A DNA stretch of 64,000 nt from Micromonospora sp. WMMD961. Its GTDB lineage: Bacteria; Actinomycetota; Actinomycetes; Mycobacteriales; Micromonosporaceae. The translations under genes were made by a program, and so were the position numbers. The DNA lies in the NCBI RefSeq assembly GCF_029626145.1, contig NZ_JARUBJ010000002.1, positions 4,437,501-4,501,500 on the forward strand. Direction: 5' to 3'. This document shows positions 15,330 to 24,085 of this stretch, piece by piece (within the stretch, counting starts at the first letter, position 1; each line of letters opens with the position of its first letter). The notes under the pieces were generated by a model. The model ran no database searches. It was not told the DNA's origin and was given only the letters and a program-made list of their open reading frames with translations.

Positions 15330-16516
15330 CAGAGCACGCCCCGTTCGCGTAGCGCGGCCAACTCCTCGTCGGTCAGGCCGAGCGCCCCGAACACCGCGTC
15401 GGTGTCCTGACCGTGCCGCCGTCCGGCGTGCCGGATCTCGCCCGGCGTCTCGGTGAGCCGGAACGGCACGTTCTGCATCCGTACCTCGCCCAACTCCTCG
15501 TCCGGCACTGTGCGCACGGTGCCGAGTGCCGCGTACTGCGGGTCGGCGAGGATGTCCCGTACGTCGTAGACCGGCGCGACCGCCGCCTGTGCCTCCTCGA
15601 ACGCGGCCACCACCTCGTCGCGGTCCCGCTCGGCGACCCAGGTGCCCACCGCGGCGTCCAACTCGTCGGCGTGCGCGGCCCGGCCGCTGCCGGTGGCGAA
15701 CCACGGCTCGTCGACCAGCTCCGGTCTGCCCACCAGCCGCAGCACCCGTTCGGCGATGCTCTGCGCGCTGGTGGAGACCGCCACCCAGCGCCCGTCCGCG
15801 CACCGGTAGGTGTTGCGCGGGGCGTTGTTGTTGGACCGGTTGCCCAGCCGGGGCTGGACGTAGCCGAGCTGGTCGTACCAGGTGATCTGCGGCCCGAGCA
15901 TCGCCATGATCGGCTCGATGATGGCGAGGTCCACCACCTGCCCGGTTCCGTTGACGTCCCGGGCCCGCAGGGCCAGCATCACCGCGTACGCGGCGGCCAG
16001 CGCAGTCACCGAGTCGGCCAGCCCGAACGGCGGCAGGGTGGGTGGGCCGTCCGGTTCCCCGGTGGCGGCCGCGAATCCGCTCATCGCCTCGGCGAGCGTG
16101 CCGAACCCCGGCCGGCGCGAGTACGGGCCGACCTGCCCGAACCCGCTGATCCGGGCGATCACCAGCCGTGGGTTGACGGCGTGCAGCTCGGCCGGGCCGA
16201 GCCCCCACCGTTCCAGGGTGCCGGGGCGGAAGTTCTCCACCAGCACGTCGGCGTCGGCGAGCAGCCGGCGCAGCAACGCCGCACCGTCCGGATCGGACAG
16301 GTTGAGGGTGACGGTGCGCTTGTTGCGGCCGAGGACCTTCCACCAGAGCCCCACGCCGTCCCGGGCCGGGCCGTGCCCCCGGGACGGGTCCGGCTTGACC
16401 GGATGCTCCACCTTGATCACGTCGGCGCCGAAGTCACCGAGGAACGCGGCCGCGAGTGGCCCGGCGAAGAGGGTGGCCAGGTCGACGACCTTGACCCCGT
16501 CCAGCGGCGCGGTCAC
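15329..16516 (-). CDS. class III CoA-transferase (CaiB/BaiF family)
   Basis: 395 residues. GTG at 16516 overlaps the upstream stop by four bases. Family features include FLGDFGADVIKVEHP, GPARDG, WKVLGRNKRTVTLNL, and the catalytic-Asp region AIEPIMAMLG / FGLADSVTAL. These enzymes move CoA from a donor such as succinyl-CoA to a carboxylic acid. Next to a CitE-like lyase, the pairing resembles malate or itaconate/citramalate activation followed by cleavage, but the substrate here is inferred only from context. Normal length for the family (about 400). Confidence 0.88.
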   Translation of the reverse strand: MTAPLDGVKVVDLATLFAGPLAAAFLGDFGADVIKVEHPVKPDPSRGHGPARDGVGLWWKVLGRNKRTVTLNLSDPDGAALLRRLLADADVLVENFRPGTLERWGLGPAELHAVNPRLVIARISGFGQVGPYSRRPGFGTLAEAMSGFAAATGEPDGPPTLPPFGLADSVTALAAAYAVMLALRARDVNGTGQVVDLAIIEPIMAMLGPQITWYDQLGYVQPRLGNRSNNNAPRNTYRCADGRWVAVSTSAQSIAERVLRLVGRPELVDEPWFATGSGRAAHADELDAAVGTWVAERDRDEVVAAFEEAQAAVAPVYDVRDILADPQYAALGTVRTVPDEELGEVRMQNVPFRLTETPGEIRHAGRRHGQDTDAVFGALGLTDEELAALRERGVL

Positions 16517-18471
16517 CGGGTCACCTCCGTCGCCTCCGGCAGGTCGGCCGCGCACCGGAATCCGACCTGGTCGGAGCGGGTGAGACCGGCACCGGTGAGC
16601 AGCACCTTCACCGAGACGTCCGCCGGTTGGGGGCCGCCGTCGAGATACCAGTCGGAACCCTCCGCCCGGTAGGCGGCACCGCCCTTGAGGATGGCAAACC
16701 GGGTACGGCCGTCGGAGTGCTCGCTGTCGGTCAGGTTCCACACCAACGGCTCACGTCGCACCAGCAGCCCCGCCTCGGCGGCGACCTGCCACTCGTCCTC
16801 GGTGGGCAGGCGCAGCCCGGCCCACTCGGCGTACGCGCGCGCGTCGGACAGCTCGACCCCGGTCACCGCGGCGTCGGCCGGTCCGCGCCCCGCCGTGAAC
16901 CGCTCGGGACGCACCGGGCGGTAGCCGCTGGCGCGCAGGAACTCGGCGTACTCGGCGTGGGTGACCTCGCGGACGGCGATGGCGAACCGGCCGAGCTTCA
17001 CGCTGCGCCGCATCGTGCCGGGGTGGTGCAGCCGGGGCGGCAACGGCTTCCACTCGTCGACGTAGGGCGCCTCGCCGTACAGCCCGGTCTCCCGCACCCG
17101 GTGCCGGACGACGAGGTCCCGTCGGCCGCCGTCCACGGCGACCATGCCCGGCGGCACCTGCGAGCGGGGCGCCCACGGCGTACGGACGCGGACCGCCTCG
17201 CGGGCCGGGAAGGCCGGGTCGCCGGTCGGCGGCTCGTGCCGGTACGCGGCGGCGGCACCGGGCGCGACGGCCGCGATCGCGCCGGCCGGGAGCGGACCGC
17301 CCACCGCCAACCGACCGTCGGCGGTCTCGGTGACGGTCAGCTCGACACCGGTGACCAGGTCGACGAAGCGTCGCCCGGCACCCGGGTCGGTGACCAGCCA
17401 CGGGCCGTCGTGGTCCGCGCCCCGGTTCACCACCGTCCACAGGGGCTGGTCGTCGTGCGTCCAGCGGGACGCGTACACCTGGCCCTGGCCGGGGTGGTCG
17501 GCGAGCGGCACCCAGTCCTCGGCGCGCAACCACGCGGCGTGGCTGTTCTGCACCCGGCGCATCGCCCGCAGCACCGCCCGGTCCCGCTCGTTCCAGCCGA
17601 CCCAGACGCCGAAGACGCTCTCCCAGACCAGTACGCCGACGCCGTTGAGCCAGGCGGAGTGCAGCTCGTCGAGGTGGTCGCGGTGCCAGCGCCGGGTGTG
17701 GTGCAGCACGTGCCGCCGTTCGAACCACTTGGCCCGCAGCACGCCGGGCACCTCGGAGTCGGCGAACCACTGCGCCCAGGACATGGCGTGGTCGGCGATG
17801 CGGGCCAACGGAACCCGACTCTCACCCTCCAGGACCATCCCGGGGCGGACCGCGTCCAGCGCGGCGCGCAGCTCCCCGGCGCCCTCCTTGAGGGTGTCCA
17901 GGAAGACGCCGTCGACGCCGAGCTTGCCGGCCAGCGCGGCGACCTCCTCGGCGTCGGTGCCCGCCTCACGCCGGGTGCCGGTGTCCCACGGGTTGTAGTC
18001 GACGAAGACCCGCACCCCGCGTTCCTGGAACGCGCGCACCACGGCGGGCAGCTCCGGCACGTCCCGGTACCAGTCGAACTGGTTGCGGTCGTCCAGGCCG
18101 ATCACCGGGTACGCGTGCCACAGCACCACCCCGTCGAAGCCGCCGAAGTCCCGCCCGGCCGCGTCGAGGAACGCGTCGACGGTGAAGACGCCGCGCTCGT
18201 GGTCGTAGAGCGCCTCGTCCCAGAGCCAGGCCAGGCAGACGCTGAAGCAGTCGCCGGCGATCTCGTCGTAGTGCGCGCCGACGTAGCCGATCCGGTCCCG
18301 GGCGTCGGCCCGCCAGCGGGCGAGCTGCTCCCGCCAGGCCGGCCAGTCCGCCGGGTCGTCCGGCGCGGCGAAGATCTTCGCCTCGTCCAGGGTGCTCAGG
18401 TCGGCGTGCCCGCCCAACGGCACCTGGGTGGGCCGGTCGATCGGGCGCGGGACGTACGGGTTGAAACTCAC
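16513..18471 (-). CDS. glycoside-hydrolase-like barrel fused to a formylglycine-generating-enzyme-like domain
   Basis: 652 residues from GTG 18471 (4-base overlap with ribokinase). Residues about 60-320 look like a TIM-barrel glycoside hydrolase: FDGVVLWHAY (112-121), VRVFVDYNPWD (153-163), VDGVFLDTLKEG (186-197) and MVLEGES (212-218) supply candidate acidic residues. A beta domain follows (about 330-430). Residues about 440-645 match the FGE-sulfatase/SUMF1-type C-lectin-like domain: REVTHAEYAEFL, LRLPTEDEWQVAAEAG, ending VGFRCAAD. I do not see the paired catalytic cysteines of true FGE, so that part is probably a binding domain. No signal peptide is visible, so it should be cytoplasmic. Function unproven. 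Confidence 0.75.
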   Translation of the reverse strand: MSFNPYVPRPIDRPTQVPLGGHADLSTLDEAKIFAAPDDPADWPAWREQLARWRADARDRIGYVGAHYDEIAGDCFSVCLAWLWDEALYDHERGVFTVDAFLDAAGRDFGGFDGVVLWHAYPVIGLDDRNQFDWYRDVPELPAVVRAFQERGVRVFVDYNPWDTGTRREAGTDAEEVAALAGKLGVDGVFLDTLKEGAGELRAALDAVRPGMVLEGESRVPLARIADHAMSWAQWFADSEVPGVLRAKWFERRHVLHHTRRWHRDHLDELHSAWLNGVGVLVWESVFGVWVGWNERDRAVLRAMRRVQNSHAAWLRAEDWVPLADHPGQGQVYASRWTHDDQPLWTVVNRGADHDGPWLVTDPGAGRRFVDLVTGVELTVTETADGRLAVGGPLPAGAIAAVAPGAAAAYRHEPPTGDPAFPAREAVRVRTPWAPRSQVPPGMVAVDGGRRDLVVRHRVRETGLYGEAPYVDEWKPLPPRLHHPGTMRRSVKLGRFAIAVREVTHAEYAEFLRASGYRPVRPERFTAGRGPADAAVTGVELSDARAYAEWAGLRLPTEDEWQVAAEAGLLVRREPLVWNLTDSEHSDGRTRFAILKGGAAYRAEGSDWYLDGGPQPADVSVKVLLTGAGLTRSDQVGFRCAADLPEATEVTR

Positions 18472-19406
18472 TGTGCACCTCGGTAGGTCGCGTCGTAGAG
18501 GGCGTCGATGGCCGGCCGGTCGGGCAGGGCGGTGGACGCCCCGGGCCGCTGGGCGCAGGCCGCGCCGGCGGCACACGCCCAGCGAAGGCTCGCCGTGACG
18601 GTGTCCTCGCTGACGGCGCCGCCCCGCTCGGCCCAGCCCACGGCGAGCGCGCCGGTGAACGCGTCCCCGGAGGCGGTGGTGTCGACCGCGTCGATCCGCG
18701 GCGCGGGCACCGCGAGGCGCAGACCACGCCGGTCGGCGTACGCGGCGCCGCGTGCGCCGAGGGTGAGCACCACCCGGGGCACCAGCTCCAGCAGCGCGTC
18801 GAGCAGCACCGGCGGGTCGTCGGAGGAGATCCCGGCCACGACGGCGGCCTCGTGTTCGTTGACCACCAGCACGTCGACGAGGTCGAGCAGTTCGGTGGGC
18901 AGCGCCGCCGCCGGAGCGGCGTTCAGCACCACTGTGGTGCCGTCGGCCCGGCCCCAGTCGGCCGCCTGGATCACGGCGGTCAGCGGCACCTCCAGTTGGA
19001 GCAGCAGCACGTCCGCCGCCGCGATCGTGGCCCGGTCGTCGGCGTCCAGCTCGGTCAACGTGCCGTTGGCACCGGGCGCGACCACGATGAAGTTCTCCGC
19101 CTCCCGGTCCACGCCGATCAGCGCGACGCCGGAGGGACCGGCGACGGTCCGCAGACCACGAACGTCCACGCCCGCGCCGACGAGGCTCGTCCGCATCTGC
19201 GTACCGAACTCGTCGTCGCCGACCGCGCCCACGAAGTCGCAGGCCGCACCGGCCCGTGCCGCGGCGACCGCCTGGTTGGCGCCCTTACCGCCGGGCACGG
19301 TCCGGAAGTTCTCGCCGAGCACCGTCTCGCCGGGGCGGGGCAGCCGCGACGCCGTGACCACCAGGTCGAGGTTGCTGCTGCCCACCACCGCCACGTGTGC
19401 GCTCAT
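18468..19406 (-). CDS. rbsK: ribokinase (PfkB family)
   Basis: 312 residues. PfkB signatures are clear: GGKGANQAVAAARAGA near residues 38-53 and DTTASGDAFTGALAVG, whose second Asp is the catalytic base. The N-terminus SSNLDLVV and the GDDEFG motif are ribokinase-like. It phosphorylates ribose (or a similar sugar) at the C5 hydroxyl using ATP. ATG at 19406 overlaps the stop of the glycohydrolase gene (ATGA). In this locus it would take the sugar released by the two glycohydrolase-family proteins. Deoxyribokinase-like specificity is possible. Confidence 0.88.
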   Translation of the reverse strand: MSAHVAVVGSSNLDLVVTASRLPRPGETVLGENFRTVPGGKGANQAVAAARAGAACDFVGAVGDDEFGTQMRTSLVGAGVDVRGLRTVAGPSGVALIGVDREAENFIVVAPGANGTLTELDADDRATIAAADVLLLQLEVPLTAVIQAADWGRADGTTVVLNAAPAAALPTELLDLVDVLVVNEHEAAVVAGISSDDPPVLLDALLELVPRVVLTLGARGAAYADRRGLRLAVPAPRIDAVDTTASGDAFTGALAVGWAERGGAVSEDTVTASLRWACAAGAACAQRPGASTALPDRPAIDALYDATYRGAQ

Positions 19407-20767
19407 GCCACGTTCCCTTCCGTCCCGCACCGCTTCGCCAGCGTGAGGGTCCGCTCGGCCAGCTCGTCGAAGCCGATCCCGTCGAAGCCGCCGATGCTGC
19501 TGGCCAGCCGGTTGCGCAGCGGCGCGACCCAGCGGGCCGGCAGCCCGGACGCGCCGGTGAGCGCGCCGGTCACCGCGCCGACCGTCGCGCCGGTCGAGTC
19601 GGTGTCCCAGCCTCCGCTGACCACCGCGGTGATCGACCGCTCCAGCTCACCCCGGCCGTACGCGAGCGCGGCGGCCACCAGCGCGGCGTTGTTGCGCACG
19701 TGCACCCAGTGCAGGTGGCCGTGTCGGGCGTACAGCTCGTCGACCACCGCCTCCCAGTCGTCGGTCCCCGCGCCGAGGGCGCGGGCCTCGCGGACCGTGG
19801 CCGCGAACCGGCTGCGCGGCGGCAGGACCGCCTCGCCGGCGTCCAGCACCTCGTCCACTGTGTCCGCCACCGGAGCGGCCGCAGCCAGGGCGGCGGCCCA
19901 GATCGCACCGTGTACCCCGCCCCGGACGTGACTGACGGCCGCGTCGCGCACCGCCAGCTCGGCGGCGCGGTCCGGACGGCCGGGGTTGACCCAGCCGTAC
20001 ACGTCGGTGCGGATCTGCGCGCCGATCCACTCCCGGAACGGGTTGTGCCGGCGGGCGCTCTGCGGCGGCGCGTATCCGAGGAGCAGGTTGCGGTAGGCCA
20101 CCCGCTCGGCGGTGAAGACCCGCCCGCCGGGCAGCCAGTCCAACCACGCCTGCGCCACGTCGGCGCTGGTGAAGCCCCGACCGTGGGTCTCCAGCACCCG
20201 CAGGGCCAGCAGCGCGTAGTTCAGGTCGTCGTCCTCGGGCATGCCGTCGATGTTCTCGGCGAGGCTGGTCGGCGCGCTGCGCCGGTTCCACGGCCAGCGC
20301 GCGGCGACCTCGGCCGGGAGCCCTTCCGCGGTGAACCAGTCGCGCAGCGGCCACCGGCCGGTCGCGGTGAGGATCTCCCGGATGCCCTCGCGGGGAATCT
20401 TCTCCACCGGCTTGCCGAGCAGGCAGCCGGTCGCCCGGCCGAGCCAGGCACCGTGCAGCCGGTCGTAGCTCACCTCGGTCGGCAGCGACCAGCCAGCCGG
20501 CCAGCCGGAGCGCAGGGTGCCCAGGTCGTCCGGCTCGTCCGCGGCGTTGCCGGTCGGCAGCGCGTCGGCGGCGTCCAACAACTCCACAGCGAGCGCCCGC
20601 AGCCCCGGTGCCGCCGGAGTCGGCGACGCCCCGCTGACCGGCGGGGTCAGGTCCCCGCCGGCCGCCGTCCAGCGCGCGGCGAGCGCGGCGACGTCGCGTC
20701 CCTCGTCCCGGCTGGCCGCCAGCTCGTGCGGCAGCAGGTCCTCCGGCTGCACCCAGGTGATCCTCAC
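19403..20767 (-). CDS. ADP-ribosylglycohydrolase family protein, with N-terminal extension
   Basis: 454 residues from GTG 20767 (GTGA overlap). The first ~100 residues are an extension beginning TWVQPEDLLPHELAASRDEG. The ADPRH domain follows: GAWLGRATGCLLGKP (106-120), the acidic motif PEDDDLNY (177-184, replacing the usual TDDT), and the C-terminal metal motif GGWDTDSTGATVGA. Family members hydrolyse N- or O-linked ADP-ribose or other ribosides using two magnesium ions. Adjacent to a second, different family member and to ribokinase, it probably hydrolyses an imported riboside. The exact bond and substrate are unknown. Confidence 0.85.
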   Translation of the reverse strand: MRITWVQPEDLLPHELAASRDEGRDVAALAARWTAAGGDLTPPVSGASPTPAAPGLRALAVELLDAADALPTGNAADEPDDLGTLRSGWPAGWSLPTEVSYDRLHGAWLGRATGCLLGKPVEKIPREGIREILTATGRWPLRDWFTAEGLPAEVAARWPWNRRSAPTSLAENIDGMPEDDDLNYALLALRVLETHGRGFTSADVAQAWLDWLPGGRVFTAERVAYRNLLLGYAPPQSARRHNPFREWIGAQIRTDVYGWVNPGRPDRAAELAVRDAAVSHVRGGVHGAIWAAALAAAAPVADTVDEVLDAGEAVLPPRSRFAATVREARALGAGTDDWEAVVDELYARHGHLHWVHVRNNAALVAAALAYGRGELERSITAVVSGGWDTDSTGATVGAVTGALTGASGLPARWVAPLRNRLASSIGGFDGIGFDELAERTLTLAKRCGTEGNVA

Positions 20768-21912
20768 CGGGCCGACTCCCGCGCCAGCGTGGCGAAGCGG
20801 TCGGCCCGCCGGGCGAACCGGGCCTGGTCGCGCTCGAAGACCTCGCCGGCCACCGCCGCGAGGACCCGGGCCGGCTCCACCAGGTCGGTCTTCGACGCGG
20901 TGGCGACCACCTCGGACCACTCCGCCGGCACCGCGTCCGCGCCGCCGAGCGCCCCGGCGATGGCGGCGGCCATGGTGGCGGTGGAGTCGGCGTCGCGGCC
21001 GTAGTTGACCGACCCGAGCACCGCGGCCCGGAAATCACCGCCGGCCACCACCAGCATGCCGAGGGCCACCGGCAGCTCCTCGATGGCGTGCAGGCGACTG
21101 GGCCGCCGCGCGCCCAGCCCGGGACTGCGGTACTCCTCCCCCACCGTGTCGTAGGGGGCGACCGCCGCACGCAGCGCCGGGATGGCCTGTTTCCAGTCGT
21201 GGTGGCCGCGGGCCTCCTTGACCACCGCGTCGATGGCCGCGCGGGTGCCGTCGCGGGCCAGGTCGAGGGCTGCGGCGACGACGTCCTCGACGCCCGCGCC
21301 GGGAGTCGCCGCCGCCGCGACCGAGGCCGCGAACACGGCGGCGGCCTCCCGCCCGTAGCTGTGCTGGTGCGCGCCGGCGATCTCCACCGCCTCGGCGTAC
21401 GCCCCGGCCGGGTCGCCCGCGTTGACGATGCCGACCGGGGCCATGTACATGGCCGCACCGCAGTTCACGATGTTGCCCACCCCGGCCTCACGCGGATCCG
21501 CGTGGGCGTGGTGCAGCCGGGTGACCAGCCACCGCTCGGCGGCGGCGAGCCGGTGGAAGGTCACCCCGTCGCGCTCCAGGTCGGGGATGTACACCACCCG
21601 CTCGATCAGGTCGGGAACCAACAGGTCCACCACGTCGTACGCGTCGAGGTGGTCCCGTTTGGCCGCGTACGCGCGGACCAGGGCGTGGGTCATCAACGTG
21701 TCGTCGGTGAGGTGCCCGTCGCCCTTGTGGTACGGCGCGAGCGGTCGCGCGGTGGCCCAGTCGGCGTGGTACGGGGGCACGATGCCCTCGACCCAGCCGC
21801 CGAAGCGCGCGCGGATCTGCTCGGGCAACGCCGTCTCGGTGGCGCCACCCAGGGCGTCTCCGACCGCGGCGCCGACCAGACAACCGACCGATGTGTCGAG
21901 CAAGAGTGACAT
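20764..21912 (-). CDS. ADP-ribosylglycohydrolase family protein
   Basis: 382 residues. Family hallmarks are GAAVGDALGGATE (13-25), the metal motif LTDDTLMTHAL, and the C-terminal NYGRDADSTATMAAAIAGALGG region (part of it binds metal). It is closer to the canonical form than its downstream neighbour. ATG at 21912 follows the sugar-binding-protein stop by four bases. It carries no signal peptide, so it acts inside the cell, presumably on the compound brought in by the importer. The presence of two unequal copies suggests two successive bonds or two substrates (inference). Confidence 0.87.
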   Translation of the reverse strand: MSLLLDTSVGCLVGAAVGDALGGATETALPEQIRARFGGWVEGIVPPYHADWATARPLAPYHKGDGHLTDDTLMTHALVRAYAAKRDHLDAYDVVDLLVPDLIERVVYIPDLERDGVTFHRLAAAERWLVTRLHHAHADPREAGVGNIVNCGAAMYMAPVGIVNAGDPAGAYAEAVEIAGAHQHSYGREAAAVFAASVAAAATPGAGVEDVVAAALDLARDGTRAAIDAVVKEARGHHDWKQAIPALRAAVAPYDTVGEEYRSPGLGARRPSRLHAIEELPVALGMLVVAGGDFRAAVLGSVNYGRDADSTATMAAAIAGALGGADAVPAEWSEVVATASKTDLVEPARVLAAVAGEVFERDQARFARRADRFATLARESAR

Positions 21913-21916
21913 GTCG

Positions 21917-23206
21917 TTACCTCGAGACCTGCTTGCCACCGTCGACCAACTGCGTACCGAGCTGATCGATGGTGATCTTGTTGGCGAAGTACTGCTGGAG
22001 GGCCGGGGTGGCGTACTTGGTCTTCCACTCCGGGTAGCCGTCGGCCTGCTGGAACGGGGCGACGGTGAGGTCCTTGGCGCTGGCCGCCGCGACGTCCCAG
22101 CCCTGCTTGCCGGCGGTGAGCTTGACCAGTTCCTCGTTGGCCTGCTTGCCGGTCGGCACCAGCCAGTCACCCTTGGCCAGCGCGGCCATGTTGGTCGGGT
22201 TCAGGAAGTACTCGAGGAACTGCGCGGCCTGCTTCTTGTGCTTGCTGTCCGCGGCGACGGACAGCGTCTGCGGGTTGGCGGCCTGCTTGGCGGAGAGCCC
22301 CTTCAGCGGCGGCAGCGTGACCCACTCGAAGCCGGCCGGCGCCTGCTCGACCATCTGCTGACGCAGCGACACCGAGCCGGGCAGCATCGCGTACTTGCCG
22401 CCGAAGAACCCGGGCAGGGTGTCCGCGCCGCTCATGCCGAGCGCCTCCGGGGAGGCCGACTTGGCGGTGTAGATCATGTCGTGGATCCGCTTCGGGATCT
22501 CCTTCTCCGCGTCACCGACCTTGACCTCGGCGCTCCGGCCGTCGCCGTAGAAGAACATGCCGTCGTAGTTGAGCGCCAGGTTGAGCACCCGGTTGGTCGG
22601 CGACTTCAGCGCCCACGCCGCGCCGTACTGGCCGGGCTTGGTGAGCTTCTGCGCGTTGGTCTGGAACTCGTCCCAGGTCCAGCCGGCGTCGGCCGGCGGC
22701 ACCGCGACACCCGCGGCGTCGAGCAGCTTCTTGTTGGCGATGACGACCTGCGACTCCAGCAGGAACGGCACGCCGGTGACCTTGCCGTCGACGGTGGCGG
22801 TGTCCCAGATGCCCTTGTCGATCTGCCCCTTCAGGTCGTCGGAGACCAGGTCGGACAGATCGGCCAGGTAGCCCTGCTTGCTGAACTCACCGATCGAGGA
22901 CGCCTCGTAGTGCACGATGTCCGGCGCGTCGCCCCCCTCGAACGACGTGAGGAGCTGGTCGTGCACCGAGTTCCAGTCACCCTGGACGTACTCGACCTGG
23001 ATGTCCGGGTGGTCGGCGTTCCACTTGGCGACCAGGTCCTTGTTGACCTGCAGCGACTCCTTCTGCCAGGCGAGGCTGAGGAAGCGCAGCTTGACCGGGC
23101 CGGACGTGGCCTCGTCGCCGCCGTCACCGCACGCGGTGAGCGCGCCGAGGCCGACGACCGCGACCGCGGCGGCCGCGGCGAGCCGACGGAATCGGGTACC
23201 GAGCAT
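21917..23206 (-). CDS. ABC sugar importer solute-binding lipoprotein, family 1
   Basis: 429 residues. ATG at 23206 follows GGAGGTAACC. The lipobox ends in Cys26 (GALTAC). The mature protein has the SBP_bac_1 pattern: WNADHPDIQVEYVQGDW, GDAPDIVHYEASS, GVPFLLESQVVIANKKL, and AAQFLEYFLNP near the C-terminus. It captures the sugar-like ligand outside the cell for the two permeases encoded just upstream. No ATPase gene is in the operon, so a shared MsiK-type ATPase elsewhere in the genome is expected (family knowledge). Confidence 0.92.
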   Translation of the reverse strand: MLGTRFRRLAAAAAVAVVGLGALTACGDGGDEATSGPVKLRFLSLAWQKESLQVNKDLVAKWNADHPDIQVEYVQGDWNSVHDQLLTSFEGGDAPDIVHYEASSIGEFSKQGYLADLSDLVSDDLKGQIDKGIWDTATVDGKVTGVPFLLESQVVIANKKLLDAAGVAVPPADAGWTWDEFQTNAQKLTKPGQYGAAWALKSPTNRVLNLALNYDGMFFYGDGRSAEVKVGDAEKEIPKRIHDMIYTAKSASPEALGMSGADTLPGFFGGKYAMLPGSVSLRQQMVEQAPAGFEWVTLPPLKGLSAKQAANPQTLSVAADSKHKKQAAQFLEYFLNPTNMAALAKGDWLVPTGKQANEELVKLTAGKQGWDVAAASAKDLTVAPFQQADGYPEWKTKYATPALQQYFANKITIDQLGTQLVDGGKQVSR

Positions 23207-23244
23207 GGGGGGGTTACCTCCTTGGTGGTGGTTGGGGGGACGCC

Positions 23245-24084
23245 TCAGCCCTTGACCGCGCCCGCGAGCGACCCGGACGAGAGCCGGCGCTGCATGAACG
23301 CGAAGAAGATCAGGCTGGGCAGTGTGGCGAGCAGTGAACCGGCGGCCAGTGGTCCCAGCCGGGCGGTGCCCTCGATGCCGACGAACCGGGCCAACGCCAC
23401 CGGCAGGGTGGCCAACTCCGGGGTCTTGATCAGCACGAGCGCGAAGAAGAACTCGTTCCAGGCGGAGATGAAGGAGAACAGCGCGGTCGCGACCAGGCCC
23501 GGGGCGAGCAGCGGGAAGACCACCCGCCGCAGGACCTGCACCCGGCTCGCCCCGTCGACCGACGCGGCCTCCTCCAGCTCCCGGGGAATGTTGCGGACGA
23601 AGCCCTGCAGCATCCACAGCGCGAACGGCAACGCCCAGACCACGTAGATCAGCACCAGTCCGGCGTGCGTGTTGGCCAGGCCGACCTGCCGCAGCACCAG
23701 GAAGATCGGGATGATCAGCAGTACGAACGGGAAGAGCTGGGACAGCAGCACCCAGCCCAGCGCGGCGGTGCCGAGCTTGGAGCGGAACCGGGCCAGCGCG
23801 TACGACGCCGGCATGGCGACCAGCACGGTCAGCACCGCCGAGGCGAGCGAGACCTGGAGGCTGTTGAGCGCCGCCCGACCCAGCTCCTGCTCGGTGAAGG
23901 CCTGCACGAAGTTCTGCACCGTCGGGTTGTCCGGGATCAACGTCGGGTGCAGCCGGACCAGCTCACGTGGCGGCTTGAACGCCGTGGAGAGCAACCAGAC
24001 CAGCGGGAACCCGAGGAAGATCAGGTAGCCGGCGAGGGCGAGGTACTGCAACGTCCGGCTGGTGCGGCTCGGTTTTCCGAACAT
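23245..24084 (-). CDS. ABC sugar importer permease (MalG type)
   Basis: 279 residues, six predicted membrane helices. The EAA loop PRELEEAASVDGASRVQVLRR-type region is near residue 190, and the N-terminal STAFKPPREL motif is typical of MalG-like proteins. It forms the channel with the MalF-type protein, whose stop lies one base upstream of this start. It belongs to the ten-gene locus led by the LacI regulator. Confidence 0.92.
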   Translation of the reverse strand: MFGKPSRTSRTLQYLALAGYLIFLGFPLVWLLSTAFKPPRELVRLHPTLIPDNPTVQNFVQAFTEQELGRAALNSLQVSLASAVLTVLVAMPASYALARFRSKLGTAALGWVLLSQLFPFVLLIIPIFLVLRQVGLANTHAGLVLIYVVWALPFALWMLQGFVRNIPRELEEAASVDGASRVQVLRRVVFPLLAPGLVATALFSFISAWNEFFFALVLIKTPELATLPVALARFVGIEGTARLGPLAAGSLLATLPSLIFFAFMQRRLSSGSLAGAVKG

Positions 24085-24085
24085 G

